Source: Enoplolaimus lenunculus (taxonomy: Eukaryota; Nematoda; Enoplea; Enoplida; Thoracostomopsidae). Taken from it: a stretch of DNA of 64,000 nt. The notes beneath the pieces are model-generated. The model was not told the origin of the DNA. It did not search any database and saw only the letters and a list, made by a program, of their open reading frames with translations. Below are positions 12,096-24,001 of the stretch, piece after piece; position 1 is the first letter of the stretch; every line of letters starts with the position of its first letter. Both the position numbers and the translations under genes were made by a program. The DNA is taken from assembly GCA_030248215.1 (NCBI GenBank), contig JASANG010001213.1:62001-126000 (forward strand). The letters are read 5' to 3'.

Positions 12096-14928
12096 TCATG
12101 TTCCACTGTAACCACGATAAGTATAGAATTTATCACAAGCTTCTTTTCTGACGTCTTTTCTGTCTTTGTTATTTTTTACGCAGCAATCATGACGTATTTT
12201 GCTTTTGTTTTCTCGTGCTTCAAGGAGAACATGATCAATCACTACGTAGCTTCCACTATCTTTTTTTGCTGGTTTTATATTACTGTTCTTGTCGTAACAA
12301 CACACTGCCTTGACTTTGATTCCGTCTGTAAGTTTTATCCAGTGCTTCGCAGATACACAACGTCGTTTCATGTTTCCTCTAATCCATTTTTTCCCGCGGT
12401 TCAACTCTTCGAGAGCTTCTCTTAAGTTAGTGGGACATTTATGCGCGGAATCTCGGATTTTTTTCAAGTCAAAATTAAGCGTTTTCTGCTGAGCAATCCA
12501 ATCAAAACATCTGTTGCGATTCCTAAATATAAATCCACGAGTGTATATTCTCTTACATTACTAAAATGTAAAAACTTGAATCTGACAGATTCTAACTGGC
12601 CTATATTACACTGAGCGCCAACCCGCTGCGCCAAGGACAGCAAAGGTGAAGTTTTCAAACCTATCACTCCTGCTGCGTGCTCAGATTTTAGCTGAAAGGT
12701 GGGGGAGTGAGGACAGCAGGACAACCTGGTATGTAATGAGAATAAACAATAAATTACAAGTGAGGTTTAAATATAAGCTACACAATGTTTTTAAATTTGG
12801 TTAAATATTTAGGACATCAGTTAGTGTTTTTACTGTAAAAGGTTATCAATTAAAGCTTCCCCTTGTGATTTCAAGTGATTAAAGTGTCAAGGTGTGCAAT
12901 GTACCAATCAGAAATTTATGTCAGAGCGGAATTGGTATGACCAAGTCACTTACCAAAAGCAACTATGATTTCATAGGACTACAAATTGGTGACCATAAGG
13001 GATACCCCGGGTCTCACTGAAACAGCTGGAAAATCTACACGAGGCATATAAGAGCGCTAAGAATTCTTGAAATATTATTTGAATGAGTCTTATTGGTATG
13101 ATTGCTTTTAAGAAAAATCAGTAAACAACTGATGCTTTCGGTCAGGAAATAGTTTCTCAGATCTTAAAATGCTTTAACTCTCCGTTATTTAAGATGTATT
13201 TTTGGGCCTAGGGTTTCGCTGAGGGCCCTTAACAGCAAATTTATCACCGAAGTCTTTTGCAAGTTTTTATTACCTATCATTAGTTGTAAGGAAAATTTTC
13301 AAAAATATGAGCAAATTTACTGGAATAGTATCAATTAAAGACCCCGTAACTACGCAGAACAAACAGGATCTACAACGTTCATCAATGCCGGAAACGTTTT
13401 ACGGACACAGTTCGGATGGAGTATGAATGTCCGCAGTCCATTTTAAAATCTAAAACTGGACAGTTATGGATGGTATTTGGAAACGATAGATTGTGGCCTA
13501 CACATATGAAACATGTTTTTGACATTACCTGCTGCAGCTTTTGCCCTTCGAAGGTCTGTATTTGTAGTATTGCCCACAGTTATTGCTGCAAGCACAACAG
13601 TGCTTATACGGAACAACATAATGTCGATAGTGACTAATGACTCGTGGTAAAGAAGTTGGAAACAAGTCTGCTGTTCCACCTCCGGGTGGCCCATGTAATA
13701 CGTTTAAGGTGTCTCGTTCGTAGCAACACTGATGTGTGATTTTATACACGTCAAATGCTTTTCCTGTAACTACAGTAGTCTCCCAAAAAACGTTTTTTGG
13801 ACCGAACACAAAATTCAGCCCCTGGATGATACAGGCAGTTTGATTCTTTCATTTTGTTTTTCAAACTGCATTTGATATCAGTTTTCCACTCGTTTTTTTA
13901 CGCTAGCAGAATTTAGCTTTCCAGCTTTGGGGCATTTCGGTAAAATACGTTCTGGTATTTGCACAGCAGTTCCAAGCCAATCGTGACATTTTTTATGCGC
14001 AGTATCATCAGACCTGAAATATGGTGTATAACGCAGTTCACCCAAACATTGCCTGTTTCATTGAACCATCCGTAATAATTTACGAATTTTATCCTAAGAG
14101 ACATTATTTTTTCCGTTTCTAAACACTGCTGACGTCAATCAAAATTCCTGCGAAGGAACCAAACATACTGACAAAATGCGAAGCAGGATTTGCAACGTGC
14201 TTTAGTCAGATTTACATTTTTCCTCAAATTAGCTTTCATGCGAGAAACTGTGTTTTAATCAGCAAACCAGAGACAAAACATTAATGCACACCCGGTTAAT
14301 CTGTAAAGAAACCCCTGGAATCATGGTACATTATATTTTATTCCATGTACATTTCTGCAGTTACAAGTTTACGTATATGTATAAAGGTGATATCTGTTAT
14401 TCTAATTCAATGCTAGATTCAGTTGACATGAGAATCTGTTACGTACGCTAAGCTAGTTCTTTTTTGCTGCACAAGTGACTTCTTACACTTGCAAAACAAA
14501 TTCAACAAAACAAAAACTTCATGACCCTGTTTTACTTTGCGACTCCTGATGGTCTGTGAAAGTAATATTCATTGCAGTTGTTTGAATACAAACAACACCA
14601 GCGATATGCGTTTTGATCCTTTGTTGTACGGCTATCAATGTGCACAGTTCCCCCTCGACCAACCGCTGTCTGGAAACTGCCTTTTAATTTGTCGTAACAA
14701 CACTGATGATGCAGGTATAGTTTTCTCGAGTTAACAAACCAAACAGTGGATGACTTCGTCCGATAGCATACATTATGTTTGTGTTTGTATGAAAATTCGT
14801 CCTTTTTATTTTTTTTTAAATTATTAAACCATCGGTCTGCGCATAGCCTTGTTAAAGGACATGCTGGAATAGCATTTCGCGGCACTGGAGTATCATTTTT
14901 GAGCCACGTTTTACACATAAGATCGGAG
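12096..14928 (-). pseudogene. triple-AMOP secreted protein gene, copy 1, damaged
   Basis: Three exons in transcript order: 14536-14928, 13529-14013 and 12096-12522, each with one AMOP domain, the cysteine-rich extracellular adhesion-associated module of MUC4, SUSD2 and isthmin. Shared marks are C..WL near the start, CP, HQCCYD or VCCYD, a Gly-rich stretch (GPPGGGTADL in the middle exon), then CC..S.NC..YY..RPS. First and last exons are open and their phases (1 in, 2 out; 1 in, stop) agree. The middle exon has an extra A in an A-run near 13900 and is about 44 bp shorter than expected beside copy 2, so the frame fails there. The signal-peptide exon was not found. Either a pseudogene or base-calling error in A-runs; the length loss favours a pseudogene. 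Confidence 0.7.
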
Positions 14929-15710
14929 CTGCAAAAAGATTACGAAAAAGTTGTATATCTTAATTCTGGGCAGAGGCATGTTCACAGTGCCGCTTTCAAG
15001 TTTTTAAACTGTACGACACTATAAACACTGCCAGCGGTCGCCAGTTAAGGTAACTTAAACATAAAAATGCAAAGTACGGAATCAGTAATGGCCGTTGTGG
15101 AATTTGTCAATCCACGATGCTCATTGCCGCAGTTACTTAATATTTTTCATGAAGGCGACTTAATGTTTAGTCCATCTAATATTTCACTGATTTAAAACAA
15201 GACTGGGTTAAGATAACAGAGTATATTAGTTTTGATTATCTGTTTCGAGTTGAACTTGACGGCTTTAAAAGTTTACTGGTCAACTTGGTTGCAATATTTG
15301 CAACCGACGCCAACATGCCGCAAAAAAGGCAGAATTCAACTAAAAATGTTATAGAACCATAAACAAAACCATTATATTGATAGAATTTTACATGTTAACA
15401 AAATTTATAAATACATTTAACTTGCAAACGTTTATGTAATTGAGCTGAATGTTGTTCAAAACACGTATGTGAGTCGTTTTAGCTTTAATTATATAGATTG
15501 AAATAAAGATAGCAGAACTTTTACCACGTTTCGCAAAAAAAGGTGAAACACTTATCGACATGATGCTTGAATCCAGGTTAAACTCATAGCACAAGAACAA
15601 TTTTAATGTGAATTTTCCAAAAAACGGCAAGGTTTATCACGTTAAAATTGAAATTTATGTCGAATGTGATCTAGTTGATTCAGCAGTGGTGTAAAACCAG
15701 AGCACACTAT

Positions 15711-18591
15711 TTACTTTGGTGTTCCACTGTAGCCACGATACGCATAGAATTTATCACAGGCTTCTTTTCTGACGTCTTTTCTGTCTTTGTTATTTTTTAC
15801 GCAGCAATCCTGACGCATTTTGCTTTTGTGTTCTCGTGCTTCAAGGAGAACATGATCAATCACTATGTAGCTTCCACTACCTTTTTCTGCTGGTTTTATA
15901 TTATTGTTGTTGTCGTAACAACACACTGCCTTGACTTTGATGCCGTTTCTAAGTTCTATCCAGTGCTTCGCAATCACACAACGTGGTTTCATGTTTCCGC
16001 TAATCCATTCTGTTCCACGGTTTAACTCTTTAAGAGCTTCTCTTAAGTTAGTGGGACATTTATGCGCGGAATCTCGGATTTTTTTCAAGTCAAAATTAAG
16101 CGTTTTCTGCTGAGCAATCCAATCAAAACATCTGTTGCGATTCCTAAATATAAATCCACGAGTGTACTTCCACTTACATTACCAACATGTAAAAACTGAA
16201 TCTGACAGATTCTCACTGGCCAATATTACTCTGAGCGCCAACCCACTGCCCCAGGGACACCAAAGGTGAAGTATTAAAAGGTATCACTCCTGCTGCGTGC
16301 TCAGATTTTAACTAAAATGTGGGGGAGCCGAATCAGCAGGGCAACTGCGACAGCTGAACAGCAGGACATCCGGGACTTCAAGTTAGCCAGGGCAGCACAG
16401 CTATCAAAATGCTTCAACTATCCATTATTTGAACTGTATGTTCAGACCTAGGGTTTAGCCGATAACCCATAACAGCAAATTTATCACAGAAGTCTTTGCA
16501 AGGGATAGGTAATAGCATTGTGTTAAGTTAGTATTACCTATCATTAGCTGTAAGGACAATTTTTAGAAATATAAGCAAATTTACTGAGATAGTATCAACC
16601 AATGTCCCCCATAACCACGCAGAATAAACAGGATCTACAACGTTCATCAATGCCGCGAAATGCTTTGCGGGCACATTTCGGAAGGAGTAAGAATGTCCGC
16701 ATACCATTTTAAAACACTTCTATAACTAGCCAGTTATGGACGGTATGTGCAAACGATAGATGTGTGGCCTATACGTATGGTAACATGTTATCGACATTAC
16801 CTGCTGTAGCCTTTGCCCTTCGAAGGTCTGTATTTGTAGTATTGCCCACAGTTATTGCTGCAAACACAACAGTGCTTATACGGAACAACATCATAAAAAT
16901 AGTGACCAATGACTAGTGGAACAGAAGTTGGAAACAAGTCTGCTGTTCCACCTCCGGGTGGTCCATTATAATACGTTTAAGGTGTCTCGTTCGTAACAAC
17001 ACTGATGTGCGATATTATATGTTCGAAATACTCGTTGTATGCCCGTTCCAGGAATTGTCTCGGCATCAGGATGTATTGTAACTACAGTAGAAGTCTCCCA
17101 AAGAAACGTGTTTTTGGACCGAACACAAAATTCAGCCCCTGGGTGATACAGGCAGTTTGATTCTTTCATTTTGTTTTTCAAACTGCATTTACTATCAGTT
17201 TTCCACTCGTTTTTTACGCTAGCAGAATTTAGCGTTTCAGCTTTGGGGCATTTCGGTAAAGTACGTTCCGGTATTTGCACAGCAGTTCCAAGCCATTCAT
17301 GACATTTTTTATGCGCCGAATCATCAGACCTAAAGTATTTCTTAAAATTTTTGTTTTTAGTGTATAACACAGCTTACCCAAAGTGGTTCTTACAACATAT
17401 CTGTAAATATGTGCTGGGGAATATCAAGAGCGCACTACGGAAGCCACCGATCAAAACTTATCGGCACACCACCAGTTAAGATATATAATGATCAGGCCTA
17501 AAACAACTTTACATATGCATTAATATTTTAAGAACACGCCACAGATGTCGCACACTTTAAAATTAAGTTTTAACCTGATCTGGTGAAGGCCCTGTATTTT
17601 GAGCAACCGTTAATGTTTGCTGATGTATCTTATTAAGAATCAATGTTTAAATTGAGCTTGCGGTATTTGTTACGACCAATCAAACTTTCCTGGTAGACCA
17701 CTAGGAAAATATTTAATTTGTCTAAGCTTACAGAAACTTTTGTATACCTCCAAAATTATTGAAAAGTATGTAAATACAATTTTTCTAAACCTAAGCCTGA
17801 GCCTATGCCTAGGCAAAAAACGTAATTACCTATAGTGACGTTCCTAGGTAGCTATCTTGAGAATAAATATGGCACACAGAATCAGCAGAAGCGATGAATC
17901 CTAATGAAACCTAGGAAATTTAAACCTGTAGCGTGTACAAACGTTGTTTTGGAGGTTTTAACCCAAATCTTAGCAATAAATACTCTTAAAAGATGCACAC
18001 ACTTAAGGAGCACGAAAATTTAAAAATGATGATTATTATTATTAGGCGTGTTGTTACAATGTTTTCAACGTTGAAGTTATATAAACTACCATAACTACTT
18101 TTCGCTTACTTAGCGGTTCCTGATGGTCGATAACGATAATAGTCATAACAGTTGTTAGATTTTAAACAACAGAATCGATACGCTTCTTCGTCATTGTATA
18201 AAAAAGGAGTTGCAATGCGTACAGTTCCACCTCTTTTATGTCCTTTTTGAAATGTTCCGTCGTATTTATCGTAACAGCACTGATGATCAAGAATTTTTAT
18301 GCCTTCCCAATGCGACGGAAATATTGTTGAATAACAAATGTTATTTTTGTCTTTGTACGAGTACTTATTTGTTTTTGCTAGTTTTTCAAAATTGTCAATC
18401 CAAACGTCCGCGCACAACATTGTCAGAGGACACGGGGGAATAGCATCTTCTGGAACTGGTGTGTTGGTTTTTAGCCAACATTTGCATTTTGAATCAAAGC
18501 TGCAAAAACTACATTTTTGCACAGTGGGTTTGTTCACGCTGTATATATTGAGCACAATGGATATGATACACCGAGCAAAACATTTTGTCAT
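15711..18591 (-). CDS. triple-AMOP secreted protein gene, copy 2
   Basis: Exons 18110-18499 (open upstream to an ATG at 18591), 16801-17329 and 15711-16143. Splice sites are AG/GT, and phases match across both joins (2+1 bases each time). Each exon carries one AMOP domain: the first has WLKTNTPVP, HQCCYDKYDG and CCLKSNNCYDYYRYRPSG; the second has CHEWLGTAV, HQCCYERDTL, PPGGGTADLFP and CCVCSNNCGQYYKYRPSKG; the third is divergent, with CFDWIA, VCCYDNNNN and YRGYSGTPK before the stop. If read straight from 18591, the first residues (MTKCFARCIISIVLNIYS) resemble a signal peptide, though a real acceptor (TTTTTGCAG) lies at 18500 as in the sister genes. The middle exon has one extra base near 16985, just after the HQCCYERDTLNVL block. 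Its function is likely extracellular adhesion or defence, by domain only. Confidence 0.7.
17330..18109. other. intron 1 of the copy-2 AMOP gene
   Basis: Bounded by a GTAAGC donor at 18104-18109 and a TTTAG acceptor at 17330. It contains a CCTAAG-type hexamer patch near 17780-17820, probably another copy of the TTAGGC-type MITE. Confidence 0.55.
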
Positions 18592-18895
18592 AAGCTAATA
18601 AAACTACAGCTAGAATGAACTAAAAACTGGTTGCGGACGTTTTTATAGATTTGTTACGTTTTAAAATACACATTTAGCACAACTCGCTTGCATAAAAGTG
18701 ATAGCACAGCTTATAAGTAATTCAAACTAACCCGACAGCAAATAGAAGAAAACGCATATTTATGACTTCTGGACCACTATGCAAAATTGACAATTGGGGG
18801 CATTAATACAACTCAAATGTTACATGACGTTCGGATCTAAATGTCTAGTGTCTAGCTAAGCGTGAAACAAATATAACAATTTGATGCTAGCATGC

Positions 18896-19540
18896 TTACG
18901 AGAGCTCTCCTGACGAGAAATCAGACGTACATTCGGGTGCCTCTATAACCGTCTGTGTGCGTTCCGCGTTAGTCGTTGGTACTGTTGTTTCTTTTATTCT
19001 TTTCGTTTTAGCAGCTGTTGCTACTGCAGATTTTGTTATTTCTGATGTCGTTGCAACACTTGTTGTAGTCGTCGCTGCTATTAATGTTGCAATTGTATTT
19101 AAGGCTGTTATTGTGCTCGATGTAGCTGTTGTTGTCATTGTGAATGATGAAACTATAGTTGTGCCGGTTGTTGTTGTCGTTGCTATTGTTGTTGCTGTTG
19201 CTATTGTTGTTGCTGTTGCTATTGTTGTTGCTGTTGCTATTGTTGTTGCTGTTGCTATTGTTGTTGCTGTTGCTATTGTTGTTGCTGTTGCTATTGTTGT
19301 TGCTGTTGCTATTGTTGTTGCTGTTGCTATTGTTGTTGCTGTTGCTATTGTTGTTGCTGTAGCTATTGTTGTTGCTGTTGCTATTGTTGTTGCTGTTGCT
19401 ATTGTTGTTGCTGTTGCTATTGTTGTTGCTGTTGCTATTGTTGTTGCTGTTGCTATTGTTGTTGCTGTTGCTATTGTTGTTGCTGTTGCTATTGTTGTTG
19501 CTGTTGCTATTGTTGTTGCTGTTGCTATTGTTGTTGCTGT
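18896..19540 (-). CDS. threonine-rich stalk and C-terminus of AMOP-mucin gene (3' part)
   Basis: On the minus strand the 18-bp repeat encodes TTIATA in the same frame as the AMOP exon at 24836. Beyond the array the frame stays Thr/Ser/Ala-rich (TTTTGTTIVSSF, TTTATSSTITALNTIATL) and ends with APECTSDFSSGELS and a stop at 18896. Such stalks are typical of heavily O-glycosylated mucin-like secreted or surface proteins. No clear transmembrane segment or GPI signal follows. The 4.5-kb LINE separates this part from the AMOP domain, so the allele cannot make the joined protein unless the insert is removed from the transcript. Confidence 0.65.
   Translation of the reverse strand, partial: TATTIATATTIATATTIATATTIATATTIATATTIATATTIATATTIATATTIATATTIATATTIATATTIATATTIATATTIATATTIATATTIATATTIATATTIATATTIATATTIATTTTTGTTIVSSFTMTTTATSSTITALNTIATLIAATTTTSVATTSEITKSAVATAAKTKRIKETTVPTTNAERTQTVIEAPECTSDFSSGELS
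19181..19540. repeat. 18-bp minisatellite, 20 units (left array)
   Basis: Twenty perfect-length units of TGCTATTGTTGTTGCTGT. Unit 11 differs by one base (A for T at 19361). On the minus strand two frames are open: NNNSNS and TTIATA; the second is the gene's frame. The LINE begins directly after the array. Confidence 0.9.
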
Positions 19541-19713
19541 TGTTGTTGTTGTTGATCATTCATCAAGCCGCCTCAAGATAAGCTTGAGCAGCGGCACCGA
19601 TGCGGACGGGTTGGTAGTTAGTTCCACCATGCTGCGTCCCATATTCGTGCTATTTCTCTCGTATCGTAGTTGTGGGCATTGTGTCCAAAGATGTTTACTA
19701 GTTTCTTCTCCGT

Positions 19714-20263
19714 TGCTGCATAGTCGACAGAGATTAGATTCCGCTTTACCGATCATATGTTGCCAGTGTCTTATAGCGGTGTGGTGTCCCGATCTGAATC
19801 GGGCCAGGTCAGTGGCCTCCTTCCGCGATAAGTTGTCTTCAGCGCTACGGTTTATTCCCTGTCCGTATGTTTCTCGAACTTCGGCGTGTTGTATGATGTC
19901 TGTTTGGCATGCACTACGGATTTCTTTGAGCTTGTTCGATGTTGACATGTGCTGCGGTGGCTGTGGTAGGTTTATCGCGGCTTGAGCCTGCTGCATAGTC
20001 GACAGAGATTAGATTCCGCTTTACCGATCATATGTTGCCAGTGTCTTATAGCGGTGTGGTGTCCCGATCTGAATCGGGCCAGGTCAGTGGCCTCCTTCCG
20101 CGATAAGTTGTCTTCAGCGCTACGGTTTATTCCCTGTCCGTATGTTTCTCGAACTTCGGCGTGTTGTATGATGTCTGTTTGGCATGCACTACGGATTTCT
20201 TTGAGCTTGTTCGATGTTGACATGTGCTGCGGTGGCTGTGGTAGGTTTATCGCGGCTTGAGCC
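19714..20263. repeat. exact 275-bp tandem duplication inside the LINE
   Basis: Positions 19714-19988 and 19989-20263 read as the same sequence, starting TGCTGCATAGTCGACAGAG and ending GCGGCTTGAGCC. As 275 is not a multiple of three, it breaks the LINE frame. I saw no difference between copies, so it is very recent or an assembly artefact. Confidence 0.9.
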
Positions 20264-23200
20264 CGTCTGTGTGCCTTGTCCGCGCCATCAAGGTGGGCAG
20301 CTTTGGGCATCCATATGACATTTATTCTCTTGCCGTTGTTCGTCGCTGCTCTGCTCATGTGGCGCAATACACTGCCGGATTGATGTTTGGCAGTCAGACT
20401 GCGGGCACAGGCTTTGCTATCAGTGACGATAGTGAACCGGTTCCACTGTTCGTTTCCCTTGATCCAATCTACGGCTTTTTGGGCGGCTGTACATTCAGCT
20501 ATTGTTGCGTCTGTGCATGCGCTGACTGCTACTGCACCATCGGCTATTGTTGTTCCTTGCATCGTTGCCACCCATCCAGCTCCTCCTGCTCCCGTGAACC
20601 TGCATCTAGCTCCATCGGTGTAGTTGATGGGGCTGTCGTCATATTCGGCGATGACGTTTTGCGCCCATTGGTGTAGGTCAGTCGTTGGCGGGTCTGGGAT
20701 AATTACTCTGAGGTTCTGCTGCCACGGGGGCTCCCATATTTGCTGCTCCTCATTGTCCAGCCAGTTGCCCATTCTTGCCTTGATGCTGTCCAGTTTTAGC
20801 TGGGATGTTGTTCGCCAGTCTCGCTTTTTCAGTCTGAGCTGTTGTCGCGTGTCGGCAGTATGCCTTCTTGGGTCGTCACCTGGCAGGGATTGCCAACGCA
20901 TGAGCTTCTCCGTTGCATGCGCTTCGTAACTATCGCTCATCCTCGGTAGGTTTGCTTCGAGACGCACAGCCTCCACAGGGGTGCTCCGCACCACTCCGGA
21001 GATTGCTCTGGCGGCCTTGTTTTGTTGCCTTTCTATTTTGTCGATGTTGCTTTTAGATACCCAGCTGCTCCATGCTGCCGATGCGTAGTCTGCCAGGCTG
21101 CGCTGCGTCGCCAGATATACAGTCCGCATTGTCTTGCGGTGCCAGCCCCACTCTGCGCCGCCTATTGCCCAAAGTAGTTTCATCAGCGCGTCCATTCCAC
21201 GGCATACCTTGTCGACTTGTTGTTTGAACGACAGACGTCTATCGTAGGTAATTCCCAGGAATACAGGGTTTGCCGTTGACGGTGCTGTTGTCCCGTTGAT
21301 ATCGACTTCTGCTTTCCACGCGGAGTCGGCATTGCTGTTCGAGAAGAGGCATGTCTCACATTTAGCAGCGTTCAGTTGTAGTCTCCACCTGTTGCTCCAC
21401 TGGACAACCTTTGTCGTTTCCTCTTGAATTTCTTCTTCCAATTGGTCGACGTGCCTGCTTTTCCTGGCGATTGCCAAATCATCGGCGAACGCACTTACAA
21501 GCGTGTCCTGCTTGAAGACGCCCAGTAAGTCATTTATAAACACAATGAACAGGATCGGAGACAATACGGCTCCCTGCGGTAGGCCTTCGTGAAATACTCT
21601 GCTCGGTCCCTTCTGATTTTGATACTTGACACTCGCCTGGCGGTTTTGCAGCCAGCCCTTCACCCATTTGATGTAACGCGTCGGGATGCCTATGCGAGCC
21701 ATTTTTAGCAGCAGTCCGTCTCGCCATACGGTATCAAAAGCCTTCCGGTAGTCGAATAACATCAATAGCGTTTTTTCCGGCTTTTTCTGGTGATACCCAT
21801 CGCTTATGAACTGGGTCAGTCGTAGGCATTGATCCTCTGTTGATCGGCCCCTTCTAAATCCTGATTGCCATTTACTCAGCACTTGGTTCTCTTCGAGCCA
21901 CCAAATCAGCCTAGCAGCTATCATCCGCTCTAGTGTTTTTCCGATGCATGATGTAAGGGCAATCGGTCTGTAGCTGGATACATTTTCAGGGTCCTTGCCT
22001 TTTTTGAGTATCGGTATTATTGCCGCAACGCGCCACTGCTGCGGGCACCATCCGCCGTTCCATGACGTATTGAAGATGTGCAGAAGTTCTTTCAGCGCCT
22101 CGTCCGGGAGCTGCTTGATGTACTCTGGCCGTATTCCATCATCTCCGGGAGCTTTGTGTTTCTTGATTTGAGCTACTGCGGCCGCCAGTTCGCTTAGTGT
22201 GAAATTGTTTTCAGATTCATCTCTTTGCTGCGGGCCGTTCCGTAGCAGTCTGCATACTTCGACTTTGGTGCGTCTTGAGTCTTTGTCGCTTTTAGCTTTG
22301 CTGACTGATGCATATTCTTGTATGAAAGCGGATGCTTTTGCTGCATTGCTTGTGTAGTATTTGCCATTGTAAAGGAGGACCTTGCTGCTAGTGGTGTTGT
22401 TATGTCCGTTCAGCGATTTGACAGTTGCCCATGCTTTTTGCGGGTCTTTTGTTTCTGCTATTTTATGCAGTTCCTGCCTCCAGCAATTCCTTTTTGCTTC
22501 TGTTTCCATCCTGGCTAATTCCTGACACTGCGCCACCCATGCTTGTCTGTTGTGGGTCATGTCTCGCCGAAGTCGATTTCGCTCTTTCCTGGCTTGGACT
22601 ATGTCTGATGTTAGCCAGCGGACGTGGTTTTTTCTGATGATCCGTTCTGGTACCGCTTTATCAGCAGCGCTCAGTATTGATTTGCGCAGGTGCTCGAGCC
22701 TTTTCAGACATCCTCCCGTCGTGGGCCGTTGCGTCAGATCTCGCCGTAATTCTTCCCGGTATAGCCGCCAATTTGCCTTTTTCCAATTTTTTACTTTATA
22801 TTTGTCGGCTGTTTCGACGTTGTGCCGTATGTTCCAGAGCGTCAGTATTGGTAGGTGATCGGAACTGAGATCATTTATCGTTTGCCAGGACGTCGAAACA
22901 GCGTCGTTTGCGGTGACCAAGGTGACGTCGGGCGCTGAACAGTTGTTTACAGTCTCGTGCCTTGAGTAACGTGTTGGTTGGTCTTCATTGAGCACTACAA
23001 ACCCGCTATCTTCGACCCATTTTGCAATGACTGTACCTCTATCGTCCTCGGCCAGAATTTTGTCCCATTCCGGATGGTGTGCGTTAATGTCACCTCCAAT
23101 TAGACCTCTTGTAAACTGGATGTTTCGGCTTAGCTCATTTAGTATGGTTCTATTATTGGCTTCGTTGTCAGAGCGGGTAGGCGGTATGTAGACGTTAGCG

Positions 23201-24001
23201 ACTCCGATTTCGTCTCCGCGCGTTATTGGGAGCATGACTGTCAATGCTTCGACGATGTTGCTTGCGGTATTTTTGGTTTGTCGGAAAGGTATGCCGTGTT
23301 TGATGAAAGTGGCGAGTCCGCCGCCTCTGGCTAAGGCATTTCCTTTTGCAGGTCGGTCTCTTCGGATTGTGATAAATCCCGCGATTTGTGGATCCGGATC
23401 GTCGCTGATCAACTTCGTTTCCTGTATGAGCACCATGTCGATATCGTGCTTGTTGACTAGACCTTCAAGCTCGTCCATTTTTGACGGAAGATAGTCGCAA
23501 TTCCATTGCAGGATTTTGAGCCTGCTTTGATTGACCTTTGGCAGTTCCTTGACTGTTTGATGGCCGGTTGTGGCTGCGCTTGCTGTTGTTGCGTGCTGCT
23601 GGTCTGCTGCTTCGATGTTTCGCTGTCTGCAGAAGCGACACTTCCATGTTCCACTTCCTCGTTGATTGTCTTTTACCTTCCTCGGTTCTCGAGCACATGT
23701 GTAATGGAATTGTGCTCCGCATTCTGCGCAGATGAGTGGTGACACCACTGCTTTCAGCAGTTTTTTGCACTCTGGACATTTGCTGTTTACTGGCCGTACT
23801 TTTGTCGGTTGTGTGTCTCGTGACGGGTTGTGTTGTGACGTTCCTTCCAGCGCGCAGTTGTTGCATGTCCATGCAGTTACGCTTGCGGCTGAGTTTCCGG
23901 TGTGCGCTCGGGTGAGCCCGGTGCATCGGAAGTGGAATGGTTTATCGCATCCCGTGCATGATACAGGCGTCTGTCCGGCCCTGATGCTGTTGCCGCAGTT
24001 T
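19972..24001 (-). CDS. LINE polyprotein: zinc fingers, endonuclease, RT, RNase H
   Basis: Open frame without its own start codon, since the element is truncated; the first Met is at 23748. Order: two PHD-like fingers (CTGCDKPFHFRC and W.CNNC; CPEC, CAECGAQFHYTC, W.CRFC), APE endonuclease (LKILQWNCDY, IQETKL, GGDINAHHPEWD, SSDHLPIL), reverse transcriptase (KAPGDDGI, SSYRPIALTS, FDYRKAFDTVW, LPQGAVLSPILF, catalytic FADD), RNase H (NYTDGARCRF, EC, VTDSKACARSL) and CRLC at the end. The duplication shifts the frame after CRLC, giving a false tail RLKPR. The native tail, from a second frame (19556-19996), is CRLCSNGEETSKHLWTQCP with about 40 more residues. RT and endonuclease active-site residues look intact. 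Confidence 0.88.

Larger units (their letters stand above)
11720..18600 (-). repeat. tandem duplication of a ~3.5-kb AMOP gene unit
   Basis: Two head-to-tail copies, roughly 11720-15070 and 15110-18600. Matching landmarks: last exon ends 12522 and 16143, middle exon ends 14013 and 17329, first AMOP exon ends 14928 and 18499. Offsets of 3316-3621 bp between pairs show that introns have gained and lost sequence since duplication. Similarity is highest over the last exon and its flanks. Confidence 0.8.

Noticed and set aside
12310-16113. Plus-strand frames of 60-142 codons opposite the AMOP exons
   Set aside because: Antisense shadows of the minus-strand exons, which have the cysteine pattern and splice sites.
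18957-19985. Long plus-strand frames of IVVAVA or poly-Leu across the left 18-bp array
   Set aside because: They exist only because the repeat lacks stops in those frames; the AMOP gene and the LINE both read on the minus strand.
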